Shown here one piece after another: positions 42,480-51,458 of a stretch of 64,000 nt of DNA (positions are counted from its first letter, which is position 1; each line of letters begins with the position of its first letter). Position numbers and translations under genes: made by a program. The DNA is from Pseudoduganella namucuonensis. Lineage in GTDB: Bacteria > Pseudomonadota > Gammaproteobacteria > Burkholderiales > Burkholderiaceae_D. Below the pieces are notes generated by a model. That model searched no databases. It saw only the letters and a program-made list of their open reading frames with translations, and was not told the DNA's origin. Location: assembly GCF_900116645.1 (NCBI RefSeq), contig NZ_FPBO01000004.1, positions 186,001 through 250,000 of the forward strand. The letters run 5' to 3'.

Positions 42480-44883
42480 CGGACGACGCAAGATCGGCGT
42501 CCAGCCGTATCGACGCGCCGGGCTTGAGGCGCAGGTCGGCCACCTTGCCGCCGTAGCGCACCTTGCCGCCGCCCTTGCCCGCCACCGAACGGATGGTGGC
42601 GGCCGTCAGCCGTCCCCCCTTCCAGGCCAGATCGACCTCGAAACCGCCGCGGGCCCGCAATCCCCGCACCGAGCCGTCCGGCCAGGACGAGGGCAGCGCC
42701 GGAAGCAGGTGCAGCTCCCCCGTCTGCGACTGCAGCAGCATCTCGCAAATGGCGGCGGTGGCGCCGAAATTGCCGTCGATCTGGAACGGCGGGTGGGCGT
42801 CGAACATGTTCGGGTAGGTGCCGCCCGCGTTGTTGCCCTCCGAGCCGGGGCCGGCCTGCTGCGCGGCGCGCGCGCCGGGCTTGGCCAGCAGGCCGCGCAG
42901 CATCTTGTGGGCCCGGTCGCCGTCCAGCAGGCGGGCCCAGAACGCGGTCTTCCACGCCATCGACCAGCCGGTGCCGGCGTCGCCGCGCGCCTCCAGCGAC
43001 TTGCGCGCCGCGGCCGCCAGCGCGGGCGTGGTGGTGGGCGAGATCTGCCGCCCCGGGAACACGCCGAACAGGTGGGAGACGTGGCGGTGCGTGTCGCCGG
43101 GGGTGTCCAGCACCGGGTCCTTCTTCTCGTCCAGCCATTCCAGCAGCTGGCCCCAGCTGCCGACGCGCGGCGCGGCCAGCCGGTCGCGCAGACGGGCGAT
43201 CTGGTCGCGGAACGCGCGGTCGCCGCCCAGCGCGTCGGCCGCCTCCACGGTGTTGTTGAACAGGTCCCAGATGATCTGCTGGTCGTAGCTGACGCCGTCC
43301 TCGACGGGGCCGTGCTCGGGCGACCAGCCGTTGGGCGCCACCAGGCGGCCGTCGGGCAGGGTCTTGAGGTGGTCCTGCCAGAACTGGCAAACCTCCTTCA
43401 TCATCGGGTAGGCCACGGTGCGCAGGAACTCGCGGTCCTGGGTGTAGGCGTAGTGTTCCCAGAAATGCTGGGCGTACCAGGCGTTGCCGGTCTTGTTCCA
43501 GACGAAGCCCGAGGCGCCGAAGGGATTCGACTCGGTGCGCACGGCCCAGCCGCGCACCGGCTTTCCGGCGGCGGTGAGGAAGGTTTCCTCCTTGGGGTCC
43601 TTGTTGAAGGGGGCGCGCGCCGCCGTCTCCGCCAGGTGGCGCCGGTACACCGGCGTCACGCCGCGCACGAAATCGAAGAACGGCGTCGCCAGCTCGCTCA
43701 GATTGGCCGGCTCGGCCGGCCAGTAATTCATCTGGATGTTGATGTTGGTGTGATAGTCCGAGTTCCACGGCGGCGCGTAGCTGTTGTTCCACAGCCCTTG
43801 CAGGTTGGCGGGCAGCGAACCGCGCGAGCTGGAGATCAGCAGGTAGCGGCCGAACTGGAAGTACTGCGCCTCCAGTTCGGGGTCGCCGCCCTGCAGCGTG
43901 TAGGCCTCGATGCGCTGGTCGGTGGTGAGTGCGCGGCGCGCCTCGGGCGCCGCGCCGAAGTCCACCGCCACCCGGCCGAACAGCGCGCGGAAATCCTTCT
44001 CGTGCTCGGCCAGCAGTTCGCCCCACGGCCGCGCGGCGGCGGCGTCCACCTGCGCCGACACGCGCGGCAGCGGGTGCTCGCCCTGGAACTTCCTGGCCGG
44101 ATCGATCACGTAGCTGGTGCCCGCGCCGATGATCAGCGTGATGGCGTCGCAATCGGCGAAGCGGATGGTGTTGCCGTCGACGGTCAAGGTGCCGCCCTCG
44201 TTCACCACCTGCACCTGGCTGGCGTAGCTCATCATGTTGGCGGACAGCGGCGAGGTCGCCGGCGTCCACGGGTTGCCGCGGTGCTTGGGCATCACGTAGC
44301 CGGCCAGCGATCCGGTCGCGTGGATGCGCTGGCCATGGGCGCTGATGTGGGCGTCGTGCATGTCGGCCAGCGAGATGGCGCCGGTGTACTGGCCCGGCTT
44401 GTCCGCCGTGAGGCGCACGGCGATCACCTGGGCCGGATGACTGGCGATGGCCTGGCGCTGGAAGCGCACGCCGTTGAGCGTGTAGGCGACGCCGTGCACG
44501 CCGCGGCCGATATCGAGTTGCCGGGCGTAGTTGCCGACGGCGGCCCCGTGTCCGGGCAGGTCGATGAAGACGTCGCCGAAGGGCTGATACGAGCCCATGG
44601 TCTTGTCGTCGCCCGTCCACAGCGTGATGTCGTTGAACTGGATGCGCTCGCGCGCCAGTTGACCGAAGATCATCGCCCCTATCCGCCCGTTGCCGATGGG
44701 GAGCGCCTGCTGCTCCCATCCCTGTGGCGTGTCGGGCGCGGCCGCCGCGTAGCGCAGCGTGAGCTCGGGCGCGGCGGCGTGGACCGCCGCCGGCGCGAAG
44801 GCCATCGTCGCGGCGAACAGGGTGGCCACCACCATGGCCGCCATCGTGGGACGCAACTGGCCGGGGCGCGGCGGCTGCTTCAT
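42466..44883 (-). CDS. GH95 alpha-L-fucosidase-like enzyme (exported)
   Basis: An 805-residue family 95 protein. The signal peptide is near [20 protein letters not shown]. The N-terminal beta domain starts [25 protein letters not shown], and the central (alpha/alpha)6 barrel has NLQGLWNN and [16 protein letters not shown], with the Asn pair that activates water in known 1,2-alpha-L-fucosidases. [19 protein letters not shown] is near the C-terminus. It would remove terminal fucose from xyloglucan, as Afc95A does in Cellvibrio; GH95 also includes alpha-galactosidases. The ATG at 44883 is chosen because GAGGA lies upstream; another ATG at 44898 lacks a site. It follows the esterase gene within one transcript. 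Confidence 0.9.
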   Translation of the reverse strand: MKQPPRPGQLRPTMAAMVVATLFAATMAFAPAAVHAAAPELTLRYAAAAPDTPQGWEQQALPIGNGRIGAMIFGQLARERIQFNDITLWTGDDKTMGSYQPFGDVFIDLPGHGAAVGNYARQLDIGRGVHGVAYTLNGVRFQRQAIASHPAQVIAVRLTADKPGQYTGAISLADMHDAHISAHGQRIHATGSLAGYVMPKHRGNPWTPATSPLSANMMSYASQVQVVNEGGTLTVDGNTIRFADCDAITLIIGAGTSYVIDPARKFQGEHPLPRVSAQVDAAAARPWGELLAEHEKDFRALFGRVAVDFGAAPEARRALTTDQRIEAYTLQGGDPELEAQYFQFGRYLLISSSRGSLPANLQGLWNNSYAPPWNSDYHTNINIQMNYWPAEPANLSELATPFFDFVRGVTPVYRRHLAETAARAPFNKDPKEETFLTAAGKPVRGWAVRTESNPFGASGFVWNKTGNAWYAQHFWEHYAYTQDREFLRTVAYPMMKEVCQFWQDHLKTLPDGRLVAPNGWSPEHGPVEDGVSYDQQIIWDLFNNTVEAADALGGDRAFRDQIARLRDRLAAPRVGSWGQLLEWLDEKKDPVLDTPGDTHRHVSHLFGVFPGRQISPTTTPALAAAARKSLEARGDAGTGWSMAWKTAFWARLLDGDRAHKMLRGLLAKPGARAAQQAGPGSEGNNAGGTYPNMFDAHPPFQIDGNFGATAAICEMLLQSQTGELHLLPALPSSWPDGSVRGLRARGGFEVDLAWKGGRLTAATIRSVAGKGGGKVRYGGKVADLRLKPGASIRLDADLASSAQQK

Positions 44884-44899
44884 ATGTGCGTTCCTCATC

Positions 44900-46228
44900 T
44901 TATGGCTTCAGCAGCTTCTGCAACTCCGGCTCCATCGCCTTGGCCCACAGCTCGTATCCCTTTTCGTTCGGATGCAGCAAGTCCGGCATGATGTCCTTGG
45001 ACAGCACCCCGTCGGCGCCGACAAAAGCCGCGTTGAGATTGACGAAGTGGACTTTGCGCTGGTCCGCGAAGCTCGGCAGGATGGCGTTCACGCGCTCGTT
45101 GTTGCGGCGGGCCGGCCCATCCGCCGTCGCGTCGCGCGGGAAAATGGCCAGCAGCAGGATCTTGGTGTTGGGCAGGCGCCGCTGGAGCTCGTCGATATTG
45201 CGCTTGATGCCGGCCGCGATCAAGGCCGGATCCTCGTAGCGGTGGCCGGTGTTGTTGGTGCCGAACATGAGCACCGCCACCTTCGGATCCAGGCCGTCCA
45301 CCTCGCCGTGCAGCAGGCGCCACAGCACGTTCTCGGTGCGGTCGCCGCCGAAGCCCAGGTTCAGCGCGTTGTATTTCTGATAGTGGCGGCTCCAGACGGG
45401 GGCGCCCTCCTTTTCCCAGCCCTGCGTGATGGAGTCGCCGATGAAGACGACCTCGCTGTTCTTGCCCGCCGCCTTGAGGGCGCGGGCCTCCTCCAGCTTC
45501 TTCTCGTGGCGCGGCCGCCACCAGTCGAGGGACCAGGATTCGTTGAGCATGTCCGGCGTCACCGACACGGTCTTGTAGTCCGGGCAGCTGGCGTTGGGGG
45601 TGCCGCTGGCCTGGAAGCCGACATTGGCCACCGACACCTCGCCGGCGCCGCCGGCCTGCAGCGCGAAAGGCTGGGTGACGGCGCTGAAGTCGTCGCCCTC
45701 ATGCACGAAACAGCTCATGGAAAGCACCACGCGGCGCCAGCCCTGCCCCTCCATCGCGCGCGCCGGCAGCATATAAGGCACCTGGCGTTCGCAGTCCTTG
45801 CCGCAGCCGACCTTGATCGCCAGGCCGCCCTTGGACAGGTCCTTCACGTTCAGGTCGAACGCCAGCACGCCGGACGGGATATACGGCCGCAGGTCCTGCG
45901 GCGCGCCTTCGAACCGCATGGACGCGTACCAGGCGTTGCTCCATTGCAGGGTGAGCGCGTCGTCCGCGCCGTCCTTGCCGGACACCCGCACGGCGACGTT
46001 GTTGTCTTGCGCGTTGGCGCCCGGGGGTTTGGGCGCCGCGGCCGACGCGCCGTTCAACACCTGCTGGCGCTCGGAATTGGCCGCCGCCACGTGCAGCGCG
46101 GGATGCGGGCGGGCCGAGAAAATGGCCAGCTCCCCGGCGGCGGGGGCCTGCGTGCCCGGTACCGAACACGCCGAAAGGGCGGCCAGGGCCGCGAATAGGG
46201 GCAAGCTACGCATTGTCTCTTTAATCAT
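44900..46228 (-). CDS. SGNH esterase with N-terminal jelly-roll domain, lipoprotein
   Basis: A 442-residue probable lipoprotein (lipobox LSAC). Residues about 90-215 resemble the ExoP/galactose-binding beta-sandwich found at the C-terminus of some GH3 glucosidases ([18 protein letters not shown]). Residues about 245-442 are an SGNH hydrolase: block I GDSITQGW (Ser), block [12 protein letters not shown] (Gly), block III GTNN (Asn) and block [11 protein letters not shown] (Asp, His), so all four residues are present. In a xyloglucan locus the natural reading is an acetylesterase that removes acetyl groups from galactosyl residues, comparable in role to the Xanthomonas CE20 enzymes. A LacI-type operator sits 11 bp upstream. 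The ATG at 46213 is an alternative start. Confidence 0.82.
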   Translation of the reverse strand: MIKETMRSLPLFAALAALSACSVPGTQAPAAGELAIFSARPHPALHVAAANSERQQVLNGASAAAPKPPGANAQDNNVAVRVSGKDGADDALTLQWSNAWYASMRFEGAPQDLRPYIPSGVLAFDLNVKDLSKGGLAIKVGCGKDCERQVPYMLPARAMEGQGWRRVVLSMSCFVHEGDDFSAVTQPFALQAGGAGEVSVANVGFQASGTPNASCPDYKTVSVTPDMLNESWSLDWWRPRHEKKLEEARALKAAGKNSEVVFIGDSITQGWEKEGAPVWSRHYQKYNALNLGFGGDRTENVLWRLLHGEVDGLDPKVAVLMFGTNNTGHRYEDPALIAAGIKRNIDELQRRLPNTKILLLAIFPRDATADGPARRNNERVNAILPSFADQRKVHFVNLNAAFVGADGVLSKDIMPDLLHPNEKGYELWAKAMEPELQKLLKP

Positions 46229-46238
46229 TGTTTATTTA

Positions 46239-46252
46239 TGAAATCGTTTTCA
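46239..46252 (-). promoter_or_regulatory. LacI-type operator before the esterase-GH95 unit
   Basis: TGAAATCGTTTTCA is the same 14-bp palindromic motif as the three sites before the TonB receptor. It lies directly upstream of the first gene of the esterase-GH95 transcript, so both promoters of the locus probably answer to one regulator. Confidence 0.7.
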
Positions 46253-46300
46253 AGTGGTGATGGGATTTAACCCCGTTTCCATTGCGAAGTCAATCACAGC

Positions 46301-46332
46301 AAAAAGCCGCCTGGCCCTGGGGGCGAGGCGGC
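46301..46332 (-). terminator. Rho-independent terminator after garR
   Basis: GCCGCCT (46306-46312) and AGGCGGC (46326-46332) form the stem, followed on the minus strand by TTTTT (46301-46305). A second stem, CCCCCTTCGGTGGGGGG, lies just before it (46335-46351). It separates the garL-garR transcript from the xyloglucan locus. Confidence 0.75.
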
Positions 46333-46477
46333 AACCCCCTTCGGTGGGGGGCATCGTAGCGCTAGCTGAACGGAGCGGCCAATAACTTATTCGCCGGTAT
46401 ACATACCGTTTTCGATATCGCCTAAAAGCGCGTGCCTGCGCCATCCGGCAGCGTGCGCTGGAAGCCCACGCCCCGTC

Positions 46478-47374
46478 CTATTCCGGTTGCGGCGAACCTA
46501 TCTCGAAGTTGGCCATGATCTCCAGCGCGCGCACCAGCGCCGAATGGTCCCAGGCCTTGCCGCCGTGGGCCGCGCAGGTGTTGAACAGCTCCTGCGCCGT
46601 CGCGGTGTTGGGCAGGCTGACGCCGACCTGGCGCGCGCTGCCCAGGGCCAGGTTCAAGTCCTTCTGGTGCAGCTCGATGCGGAAGCCGGGATCGAAGGTG
46701 CGCTTGATCATGCGCTCGCCGTGCACCTCCAGGATGCGCGACGCGGCGAAGCCGCCCATCAGCGCCTGGCGCACCTTGGCCGGATCGGCCCCCATGCGCG
46801 AGGCCAGCAGCAGCGCCTCGCCCACCGCCTCGATGTTGAGCGCCACGATGATCTGGTTGGCCACCTTGGTGGTCTGGCCGTCGCCGTTGCCGCCCACCAG
46901 CGTGATGTTCTTGCCCATCAGTTCGAACAGCGGCTTGACGGCGTTGAAGGTTTCCTCCGGGCCGCCGACCATGATGGTCAGCGTGGCCGCCTTGGCGCCC
47001 ACCTCGCCGCCGGACACCGGCGCGTCCAGGTAGGCGCAGCCCAGTTCATTGACGCGGGCGGCGAACTTCTTGGTCTCGATCGGCGAAATGGAGCTCATGT
47101 CGACCACGATCTTGCCGGCCGACAGGCCTTGCGCCACGCCGCCCTCGTCGAACAGCACTTCCGCCACCTGCGGCGTGTCCGGCACCATGATGATGATCAC
47201 GTCCGCCTTCTCGGCGACCTCCCTCGCGGTGGCGCAGCCGACCGCGCCCTGCTCCGCCAGCTGGGCCGGCAGCGCCTTGCGCTCCAGCACGAACAGCTCG
47301 TGGCCCCCCTTGAGAAGGTTGGCCGCCATGGGGGCGCCCATGATGCCGACGCCGATGAATCCGATTTTGCTCAT
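46478..47374 (-). CDS. garR: 2-hydroxy-3-oxopropionate (tartronate semialdehyde) reductase
   Basis: A 298-residue beta-hydroxyacid dehydrogenase. The Rossmann motif is GFIGVGIMGAPMAANLLKGG, the substrate motif DAPVSGGEVGA and the catalytic Lys is in GDGQTTKVANQ. It reduces tartronate semialdehyde to D-glycerate. It follows garL on the same strand with a 34-bp gap and its own AAGGAG ribosome site. That pairing is the hallmark of the D-glucarate/galactarate route, where GarL makes pyruvate and tartronate semialdehyde. The neighbouring terminator ends this two-gene unit. The glucarate and galactarate dehydratases and the glycerate kinase are not in the window. Confidence 0.93.
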   Translation of the reverse strand: MSKIGFIGVGIMGAPMAANLLKGGHELFVLERKALPAQLAEQGAVGCATAREVAEKADVIIIMVPDTPQVAEVLFDEGGVAQGLSAGKIVVDMSSISPIETKKFAARVNELGCAYLDAPVSGGEVGAKAATLTIMVGGPEETFNAVKPLFELMGKNITLVGGNGDGQTTKVANQIIVALNIEAVGEALLLASRMGADPAKVRQALMGGFAASRILEVHGERMIKRTFDPGFRIELHQKDLNLALGSARQVGVSLPNTATAQELFNTCAAHGGKAWDHSALVRALEIMANFEIGSPQPE

Positions 47375-47408
47375 TTGTTTCTCCTTGATAGATACCGCGA
47401 TACCGTGT

Positions 47409-48182
47409 TCACGCCGCGGCCTTGAATCGCGCCGCCAGCGCCTCCGCGCCGCGCGCCAGCAGGCCGATGTCGCTGCCCACCGCCGTGTAGGTGGCGCCGG
47501 CCTCGATGTAGCGGCGCGCCAGCGCCTCGTCGCCCATCAGCACCCCGGCCGCGCGGCCGGTGGCGACGATGCGGCGGATCGCGTCCTCGATCGCGGCCAC
47601 CACCTCGGGGTGCTTCAGGTCCCCCAGGTGGCCCATGGACGCGGCCAGGTCGCCCGGGCCGATGAAGACGCCGTCGACGCCGTCGACCGCCGCGATCTCC
47701 TCGATGTTGGACAGCGCCAGCGGCGTTTCGACCTGCAGCAGCACGCACAACTCGTCCTGGCAGGTGACGGCATAGTCCTTCACGCGGCCGTAGTCCGAGG
47801 CGCGCGCCGCCGCCGAGTAGCCGCGCACGCCCAGCGGCGGATAGCGGGTGGCGGCCACCGCGCGGCGCGCCTCCTCCGCGTCCTGCACGAAGGGAATCAG
47901 CAGGGTTTGCGCGCCGACGTCCAGGTAGCGCTTGATGACGACCGTGTCGTTCCAGGGCGGACGCACGATGGGATGGGTGGGCCCCTGCGCGATCGCCTGC
48001 AGCTGGGCGTGCACCATGGGCAGCTCGTTGGGCGAATGCTCGGTGTCGAGCAGCAGCCAGTCGAAGCCCGCGTTGGCCAATACCTCGACCGTGATGTTGC
48101 TCGACAGCCCGGACCACAGGCCGACCTGCAACTTGCCGCTTTTGATCGCCCGCTTGAAATGATTGATTCTTAATGCGCTCAT
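47409..48182 (-). CDS. garL: 2-dehydro-3-deoxyglucarate aldolase (HpcH/HpaI family)
   Basis: A 257-residue class II aldolase. Family features include GLWSGLSSN near the N-terminus, [22 protein letters not shown], the metal-binding Glu in [12 protein letters not shown] and [11 protein letters not shown] with the metal Asp. It cleaves 2-keto-3-deoxy-glucarate to pyruvate and tartronate semialdehyde. AGGAG precedes the ATG. Related HpcH enzymes cut other keto-deoxy acids, but the garR gene directly downstream supports garL. The upstream 240 bp includes AT-rich promoter-like sequence; no regulator gene is adjacent. Confidence 0.9.
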   Translation of the reverse strand: MSALRINHFKRAIKSGKLQVGLWSGLSSNITVEVLANAGFDWLLLDTEHSPNELPMVHAQLQAIAQGPTHPIVRPPWNDTVVIKRYLDVGAQTLLIPFVQDAEEARRAVAATRYPPLGVRGYSAAARASDYGRVKDYAVTCQDELCVLLQVETPLALSNIEEIAAVDGVDGVFIGPGDLAASMGHLGDLKHPEVVAAIEDAIRRIVATGRAAGVLMGDEALARRYIEAGATYTAVGSDIGLLARGAEALAARFKAAA

Positions 48183-48423
48183 GCTCCAGCTCCTATGAAG
48201 GTTGGTTTGCCAGCTTGAAAAATAATCATGTTGTCAGTCGTCATACAACTTAAATCGAGTATAGATGGCTCTTTTAAAAAATGCAACACAGAAAAAGATC
48301 GAAAAAAATTCGAAAAATTCCTCAAGGGCATTTAATGCCCGGCGCGGCGCGGTCGTCTTGTACATTTGACGGCGCAAACAACAAGGGTTGCGCCAAAACG
48401 AACCCGCCAATCAGGAGCTTTCC

Positions 48424-49311
48424 ATGCTGAGCCTTCACACCAACAACGCAGCGCTGTCCGCCCAAAACTCGATCTCCCGGACCCAGAGCAACCTGTCCAC
48501 GTCGATGACCCGGCTGAGCACTGGTTACCGTGTCAACTCCGCCATGGACGACGCGGCCGGCCTGCAGATCGCCACCCGCCTGAAGGCGCAGACCAGCGGC
48601 ATGAGCATGGCCATGCGCAACACACAGAATTCGATTTCCATGATCCAGACCGCCGACGGCGCGCTGGACGAGACCACCGCCATCCTGGTGCGCATGAAGG
48701 ACCTGGCGACCCAGGCCGCCGACGGCTCGGCCACCGACACCGACCGCACCGCGATGCAGTCCGAGTACGACGCTCTGACGGACGAGCTGACCAACATCGT
48801 CAGCAACACCTCCTTCGGCGGCACCACGCTGCTGAGCGGCAAGGCCGACAGCAAGTTCTTCACCGCCATCACCTTCCAGATCGGCTCGGCCGAAACGGAA
48901 ACCATGGACGTCGACCTGTCGACCATGCTGGGCACCATGCACACCGACCTGCTGGCCACCAACGGCGGCCACACCTTCTCGGAAACCGGCGTGGTCGGCG
49001 CCGGCACCGGCACCGGCATCGCCGTGGCGACCGACGCCAACAACTCGATCTCGCTGCTGGACACCGCGATCGACTCCGTCTCCACCGTGCGCTCGGCGCT
49101 GGGCGCGGCGGCCAACCGCCTGGACCACGTGTACAACAACTTGTCCAACATGGTCACCAACACCAAGAACGCCTCCGGCCGCATCATGGACGTCGACTTC
49201 GCGTCGGAAAGCGCATCGATGATGTCGAGCCAGATGCTGCTGCAAGCCGGCACCGCGATGCTCAAGCAAAGCAACAGCCAGTCCTCGCTGGTGCTGTCCC
49301 TGCTGCAATAA
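48424..49311 (+). CDS. flagellin, orphan gene
   Basis: A 295-residue flagellin. The N-terminal D0/D1 region begins MLSLHTNNAALSAQNSISR and includes LSTGYRVNSAMDDAAGLQIA. The C-terminal D1/D0 helix ends MLKQSNSQSSLVLSLLQ. Both conserved ends are intact; the middle domain is short, so this is a compact filament protein like lateral flagellins. AGGAGC lies 6 bp before the ATG. No fliD, fliS or other flagellar gene is nearby, and no clear sigma-28 promoter was found. A large palindrome follows 26 bp after the stop. Whether it makes the main filament or an alternative one is unknown. Confidence 0.93.
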   Translation: MLSLHTNNAALSAQNSISRTQSNLSTSMTRLSTGYRVNSAMDDAAGLQIATRLKAQTSGMSMAMRNTQNSISMIQTADGALDETTAILVRMKDLATQAADGSATDTDRTAMQSEYDALTDELTNIVSNTSFGGTTLLSGKADSKFFTAITFQIGSAETETMDVDLSTMLGTMHTDLLATNGGHTFSETGVVGAGTGTGIAVATDANNSISLLDTAIDSVSTVRSALGAAANRLDHVYNNLSNMVTNTKNASGRIMDVDFASESASMMSSQMLLQAGTAMLKQSNSQSSLVLSLLQ

Positions 49312-49337
49312 CCGCCCGCGCGCCGCGCGGCGCAAAA

Positions 49338-49410
49338 AAAGGGGTCGCAAAAAAGGGGTCAGGTTCGGTATTAAAAATACCGAACCTGACCCCTTTTTTG
49401 CGACCCCTTT
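49338..49410. repeat. perfect palindrome with 35-bp arms (REP/MITE-like)
   Basis: The left arm (49338-49372) and right arm (49376-49410) are perfect reverse complements with a 3-nt AAA loop. Each arm contains the core GGGGTCAGGTTCGGTATT and a second GGGGTCGC unit, both preceded by an A-run. Such GGGGTCAG palindromes recur in proteobacterial genomes as REP-type elements linked to REP-associated (Y1) transposases. It lies between the flagellin stop and the convergent cyclodeaminase-family gene and could end transcription from both sides. No transposase is in the window. Confidence 0.8.
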
Positions 49411-49426
49411 ACTTTTTACCCCAGGG

Positions 49427-50347
49427 TTAATTTCCCGCCGCTGTCGCGAGCGCCACGCGCGCGGCGGCCAGGTCCCAGGCGGCGCACCCCACCGTCTTGA
49501 AGAGTATGGGCGACCCGTCTCTTGGCGGCCGGGCCAGCGCCAGCGCGAAGGCCCGCACCGAACTCCAGTCGACGCCGGCCTGTATCAGGTCGCCCGCCTC
49601 GTGCGAGGCGCCCGCCGGATCGTCGACGTAGACGCGGCTGGCGCGCACGGTGTCCGGGGCGATTTCCGCCGCGTCCGGCTTGAAGGCGCCGACCGCCACC
49701 AGCAGGCGCCCGGCCCGCGCCGCCTCCGCGTAGACCGGCGTCTTGCTTGTCGTGCAGGTGACGACGACGTCGGTGTCGTCCGCGACCGGGGTGGCCGCCA
49801 AAGGGCGCGCGGCCCTCAACGCCGGGCAAGCGCCGCGATACTGCGCGCAAAAGGCTTCGGCCTGGGCGAGGTCGCGCCCGGCCACGTCGACCCGCGCGCC
49901 GGGATACAGCGCGCCCAGCGCCTGCGCGTGGTGGCCCGCCTGCGCGCCGGTGCCGATCAGCAGCACCCTGCGCGGGGCGCGGCCGAGCAAGGTCGCGACG
50001 CCCAGCATGGACAGGGCCGCGGTGCGGCGCCCCGTCACGGTGGCGCCGTCCAGCGTCAGCGCGACGCCGCCGGTGACCGCGTCCACCACGCTGACCTGGC
50101 CCAGGATCGTGGGCTGGCCGCGCGCGGCGTTGGCCGGCACCACCGAGATCAGCTTGTGCACGGCGATGTCCGGCGCGGTGGCCACCATCGACAGCAGCGC
50201 GGCCCCGTCCCGCATGGGGACCACCTGCCGCTCCGGGCAGGCGATCACGCCGTCCGCCACCTGCGCCACCGCCAGCCGCAGCGCCTCCACCAGCGCGGGA
50301 TAGGGCAGCAGCGCGGCCGTGCCGCGCGCGTCCAGTTTGGCGTCCAT
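49427..50347 (-). CDS. ornithine cyclodeaminase / mu-crystallin family reductase
   Basis: A 306-residue NAD(P)-binding protein. The cofactor motif is LLIGTGAQAGHHAQAL, preceded by the family's TGRRTAALSMLG. The ARQ-x-VVP and HKLIS-x-VP segments and the C-terminal TVGCAAWDLAAARVA fit the group. Members are ornithine cyclodeaminases, alanine dehydrogenases or delta-1-pyrroline-2-carboxylate reductases; the length and motifs fit the last (hydroxyproline or lysine-derived imines), but this is not certain. GGGGAG precedes the ATG. It lies 17 bp after the ThuA-like gene on the same strand. Confidence 0.85.
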   Translation of the reverse strand: MDAKLDARGTAALLPYPALVEALRLAVAQVADGVIACPERQVVPMRDGAALLSMVATAPDIAVHKLISVVPANAARGQPTILGQVSVVDAVTGGVALTLDGATVTGRRTAALSMLGVATLLGRAPRRVLLIGTGAQAGHHAQALGALYPGARVDVAGRDLAQAEAFCAQYRGACPALRAARPLAATPVADDTDVVVTCTTSKTPVYAEAARAGRLLVAVGAFKPDAAEIAPDTVRASRVYVDDPAGASHEAGDLIQAGVDWSSVRAFALALARPPRDGSPILFKTVGCAAWDLAAARVALATAAGN

Positions 50348-50364
50348 GCCGGGCTCCCCGCGGG

Positions 50365-51291
50365 TCACTTGGAGGGAGGCAACTCGGCGGCGCGCGGCGC
50401 CGCGGCGGCCAGGTTCGGGCTCACATCGGCCTGCGCGTCGCCAACCGCCCAGGCCAGGCCGCCGAACAGCAGCTTCTGGAACAGGGGATTGGTCCAGACG
50501 TCCTCCCGGTGTCCCATGGCGGTGTAGAACACCCTGCCCCGCCCGTGGCGGCGCGCCCAGGTCGACGGGTAGGACGGCCGCACATAGCTCAGGTTGCCGC
50601 CGGTGGCGTCGCGGTCGCCCATGTGGGCGGTGTCCTGCACCAGCAGCACGTGCATGTCCGGCGCGAACTCCTTCAGCGAGTACCATTCCTCGGTCAGGTC
50701 GAAGCTGTCGCCGAGGCCGGCGAGGCCGGGAAAGGCCCGGTCGGCCACGCGCATGCGCCCGCTTTGCTGCGAGCCGTGCATGATGAACTCGCCGCCCAGC
50801 ATGCGGATGTACGGATCGGCCAGCGGCCCGTGGTCGCGGTAGCCGGGCGCGGCGGCGGCGGCGGCCGGCGCGGCCGTGTGGAAGGTGTCGCTGGCCGAGT
50901 GCGCGCCGACGAAGCCCTTGCCGCCCTCGATCGCCGCCAGCAGCGCGGCCTTGCCGGCCGCCGTCATGGGTGGCTGGCCGTCGGTGCCGGCCTGCGTCAG
51001 GTCGCCCGTGGTGTAGAACAGGAAGGCGTCGAACTGGGCCAGGTACTCCGGCGTGAACTTGCCGCCGTCCTTGGAGAAGGTGAAGGCGATGCCGTGCCTG
51101 GGACCGAGCTCGGCCAGCACGCGGGCCGCGAAGCTGGGTTGGCCGTCGACCTCCTTGACCACGCTGTGCTCGAAGCCCGAGGACTTGCTGAAGAACAGCA
51201 CCTTCTTGGGCGGGGTGCCGGCCTGCGCCGCCCCCAGCATCAATGACAAGGCACTCGACAGGACGGCGCGGCGGCCGGGAATGGCGAACAT
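50365..51291 (-). CDS. ThuA-like domain protein (exported)
   Basis: A 308-residue protein with a signal peptide (VLSSALSLMLGAAQAG). The rest is a ThuA/class I glutamine amidotransferase-like fold: KVLFFSKSSGFEH, FLFYTTGDL, GKGFVGAHSASDTFH and RGRVFYTAMGHREDVW are all typical of the family often found in sugar-degrading bacteria. It lacks the Cys-His-Glu triad expected of true amidotransferases at the usual place. Members have been linked to trehalose use and keto-sugar metabolism, but the activity is unclear. AAGGAG precedes the ATG. It is divergent from the GGDEF-EAL gene. Confidence 0.82.
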   Translation of the reverse strand: MFAIPGRRAVLSSALSLMLGAAQAGTPPKKVLFFSKSSGFEHSVVKEVDGQPSFAARVLAELGPRHGIAFTFSKDGGKFTPEYLAQFDAFLFYTTGDLTQAGTDGQPPMTAAGKAALLAAIEGGKGFVGAHSASDTFHTAAPAAAAAAPGYRDHGPLADPYIRMLGGEFIMHGSQQSGRMRVADRAFPGLAGLGDSFDLTEEWYSLKEFAPDMHVLLVQDTAHMGDRDATGGNLSYVRPSYPSTWARRHGRGRVFYTAMGHREDVWTNPLFQKLLFGGLAWAVGDAQADVSPNLAAAAPRAAELPPSK

Positions 51292-51458
51292 CGGAACTCC
51301 TTCTGGTTGCGTACGGTGGCGTCTGGGCGCAGGGATTATCCATCAGAAACGAACGGGGGACAACCGCGGTGCCGTGCGCCGTGCCGCCCGGAACGCGCTT
51401 ACGATAAGGGCCACGTGGCCGGGCGGGCGTTGCCCGGCCCTTGAGAAGCGGGAGTGCG

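Noticed and set aside
46250..46444. Possible 64-codon minus-strand gene before the esterase
   Set aside because: It overlaps the operator and the garR terminator stem, has no ribosome site and no recognisable sequence.
48230..48249. GTTGT-N10-ACAAC as a GntR/FadR-type operator upstream of garL
   Set aside because: Arms are only 5 bp and the spacing does not match the known FadR-type site; too weak to list as a feature.
48326..48340. GGGCATTTAATGCCC palindrome before the flagellin gene as a terminator
   Set aside because: No gene ends toward it and no T-run follows; six-base arms with a 3-nt loop may be chance.
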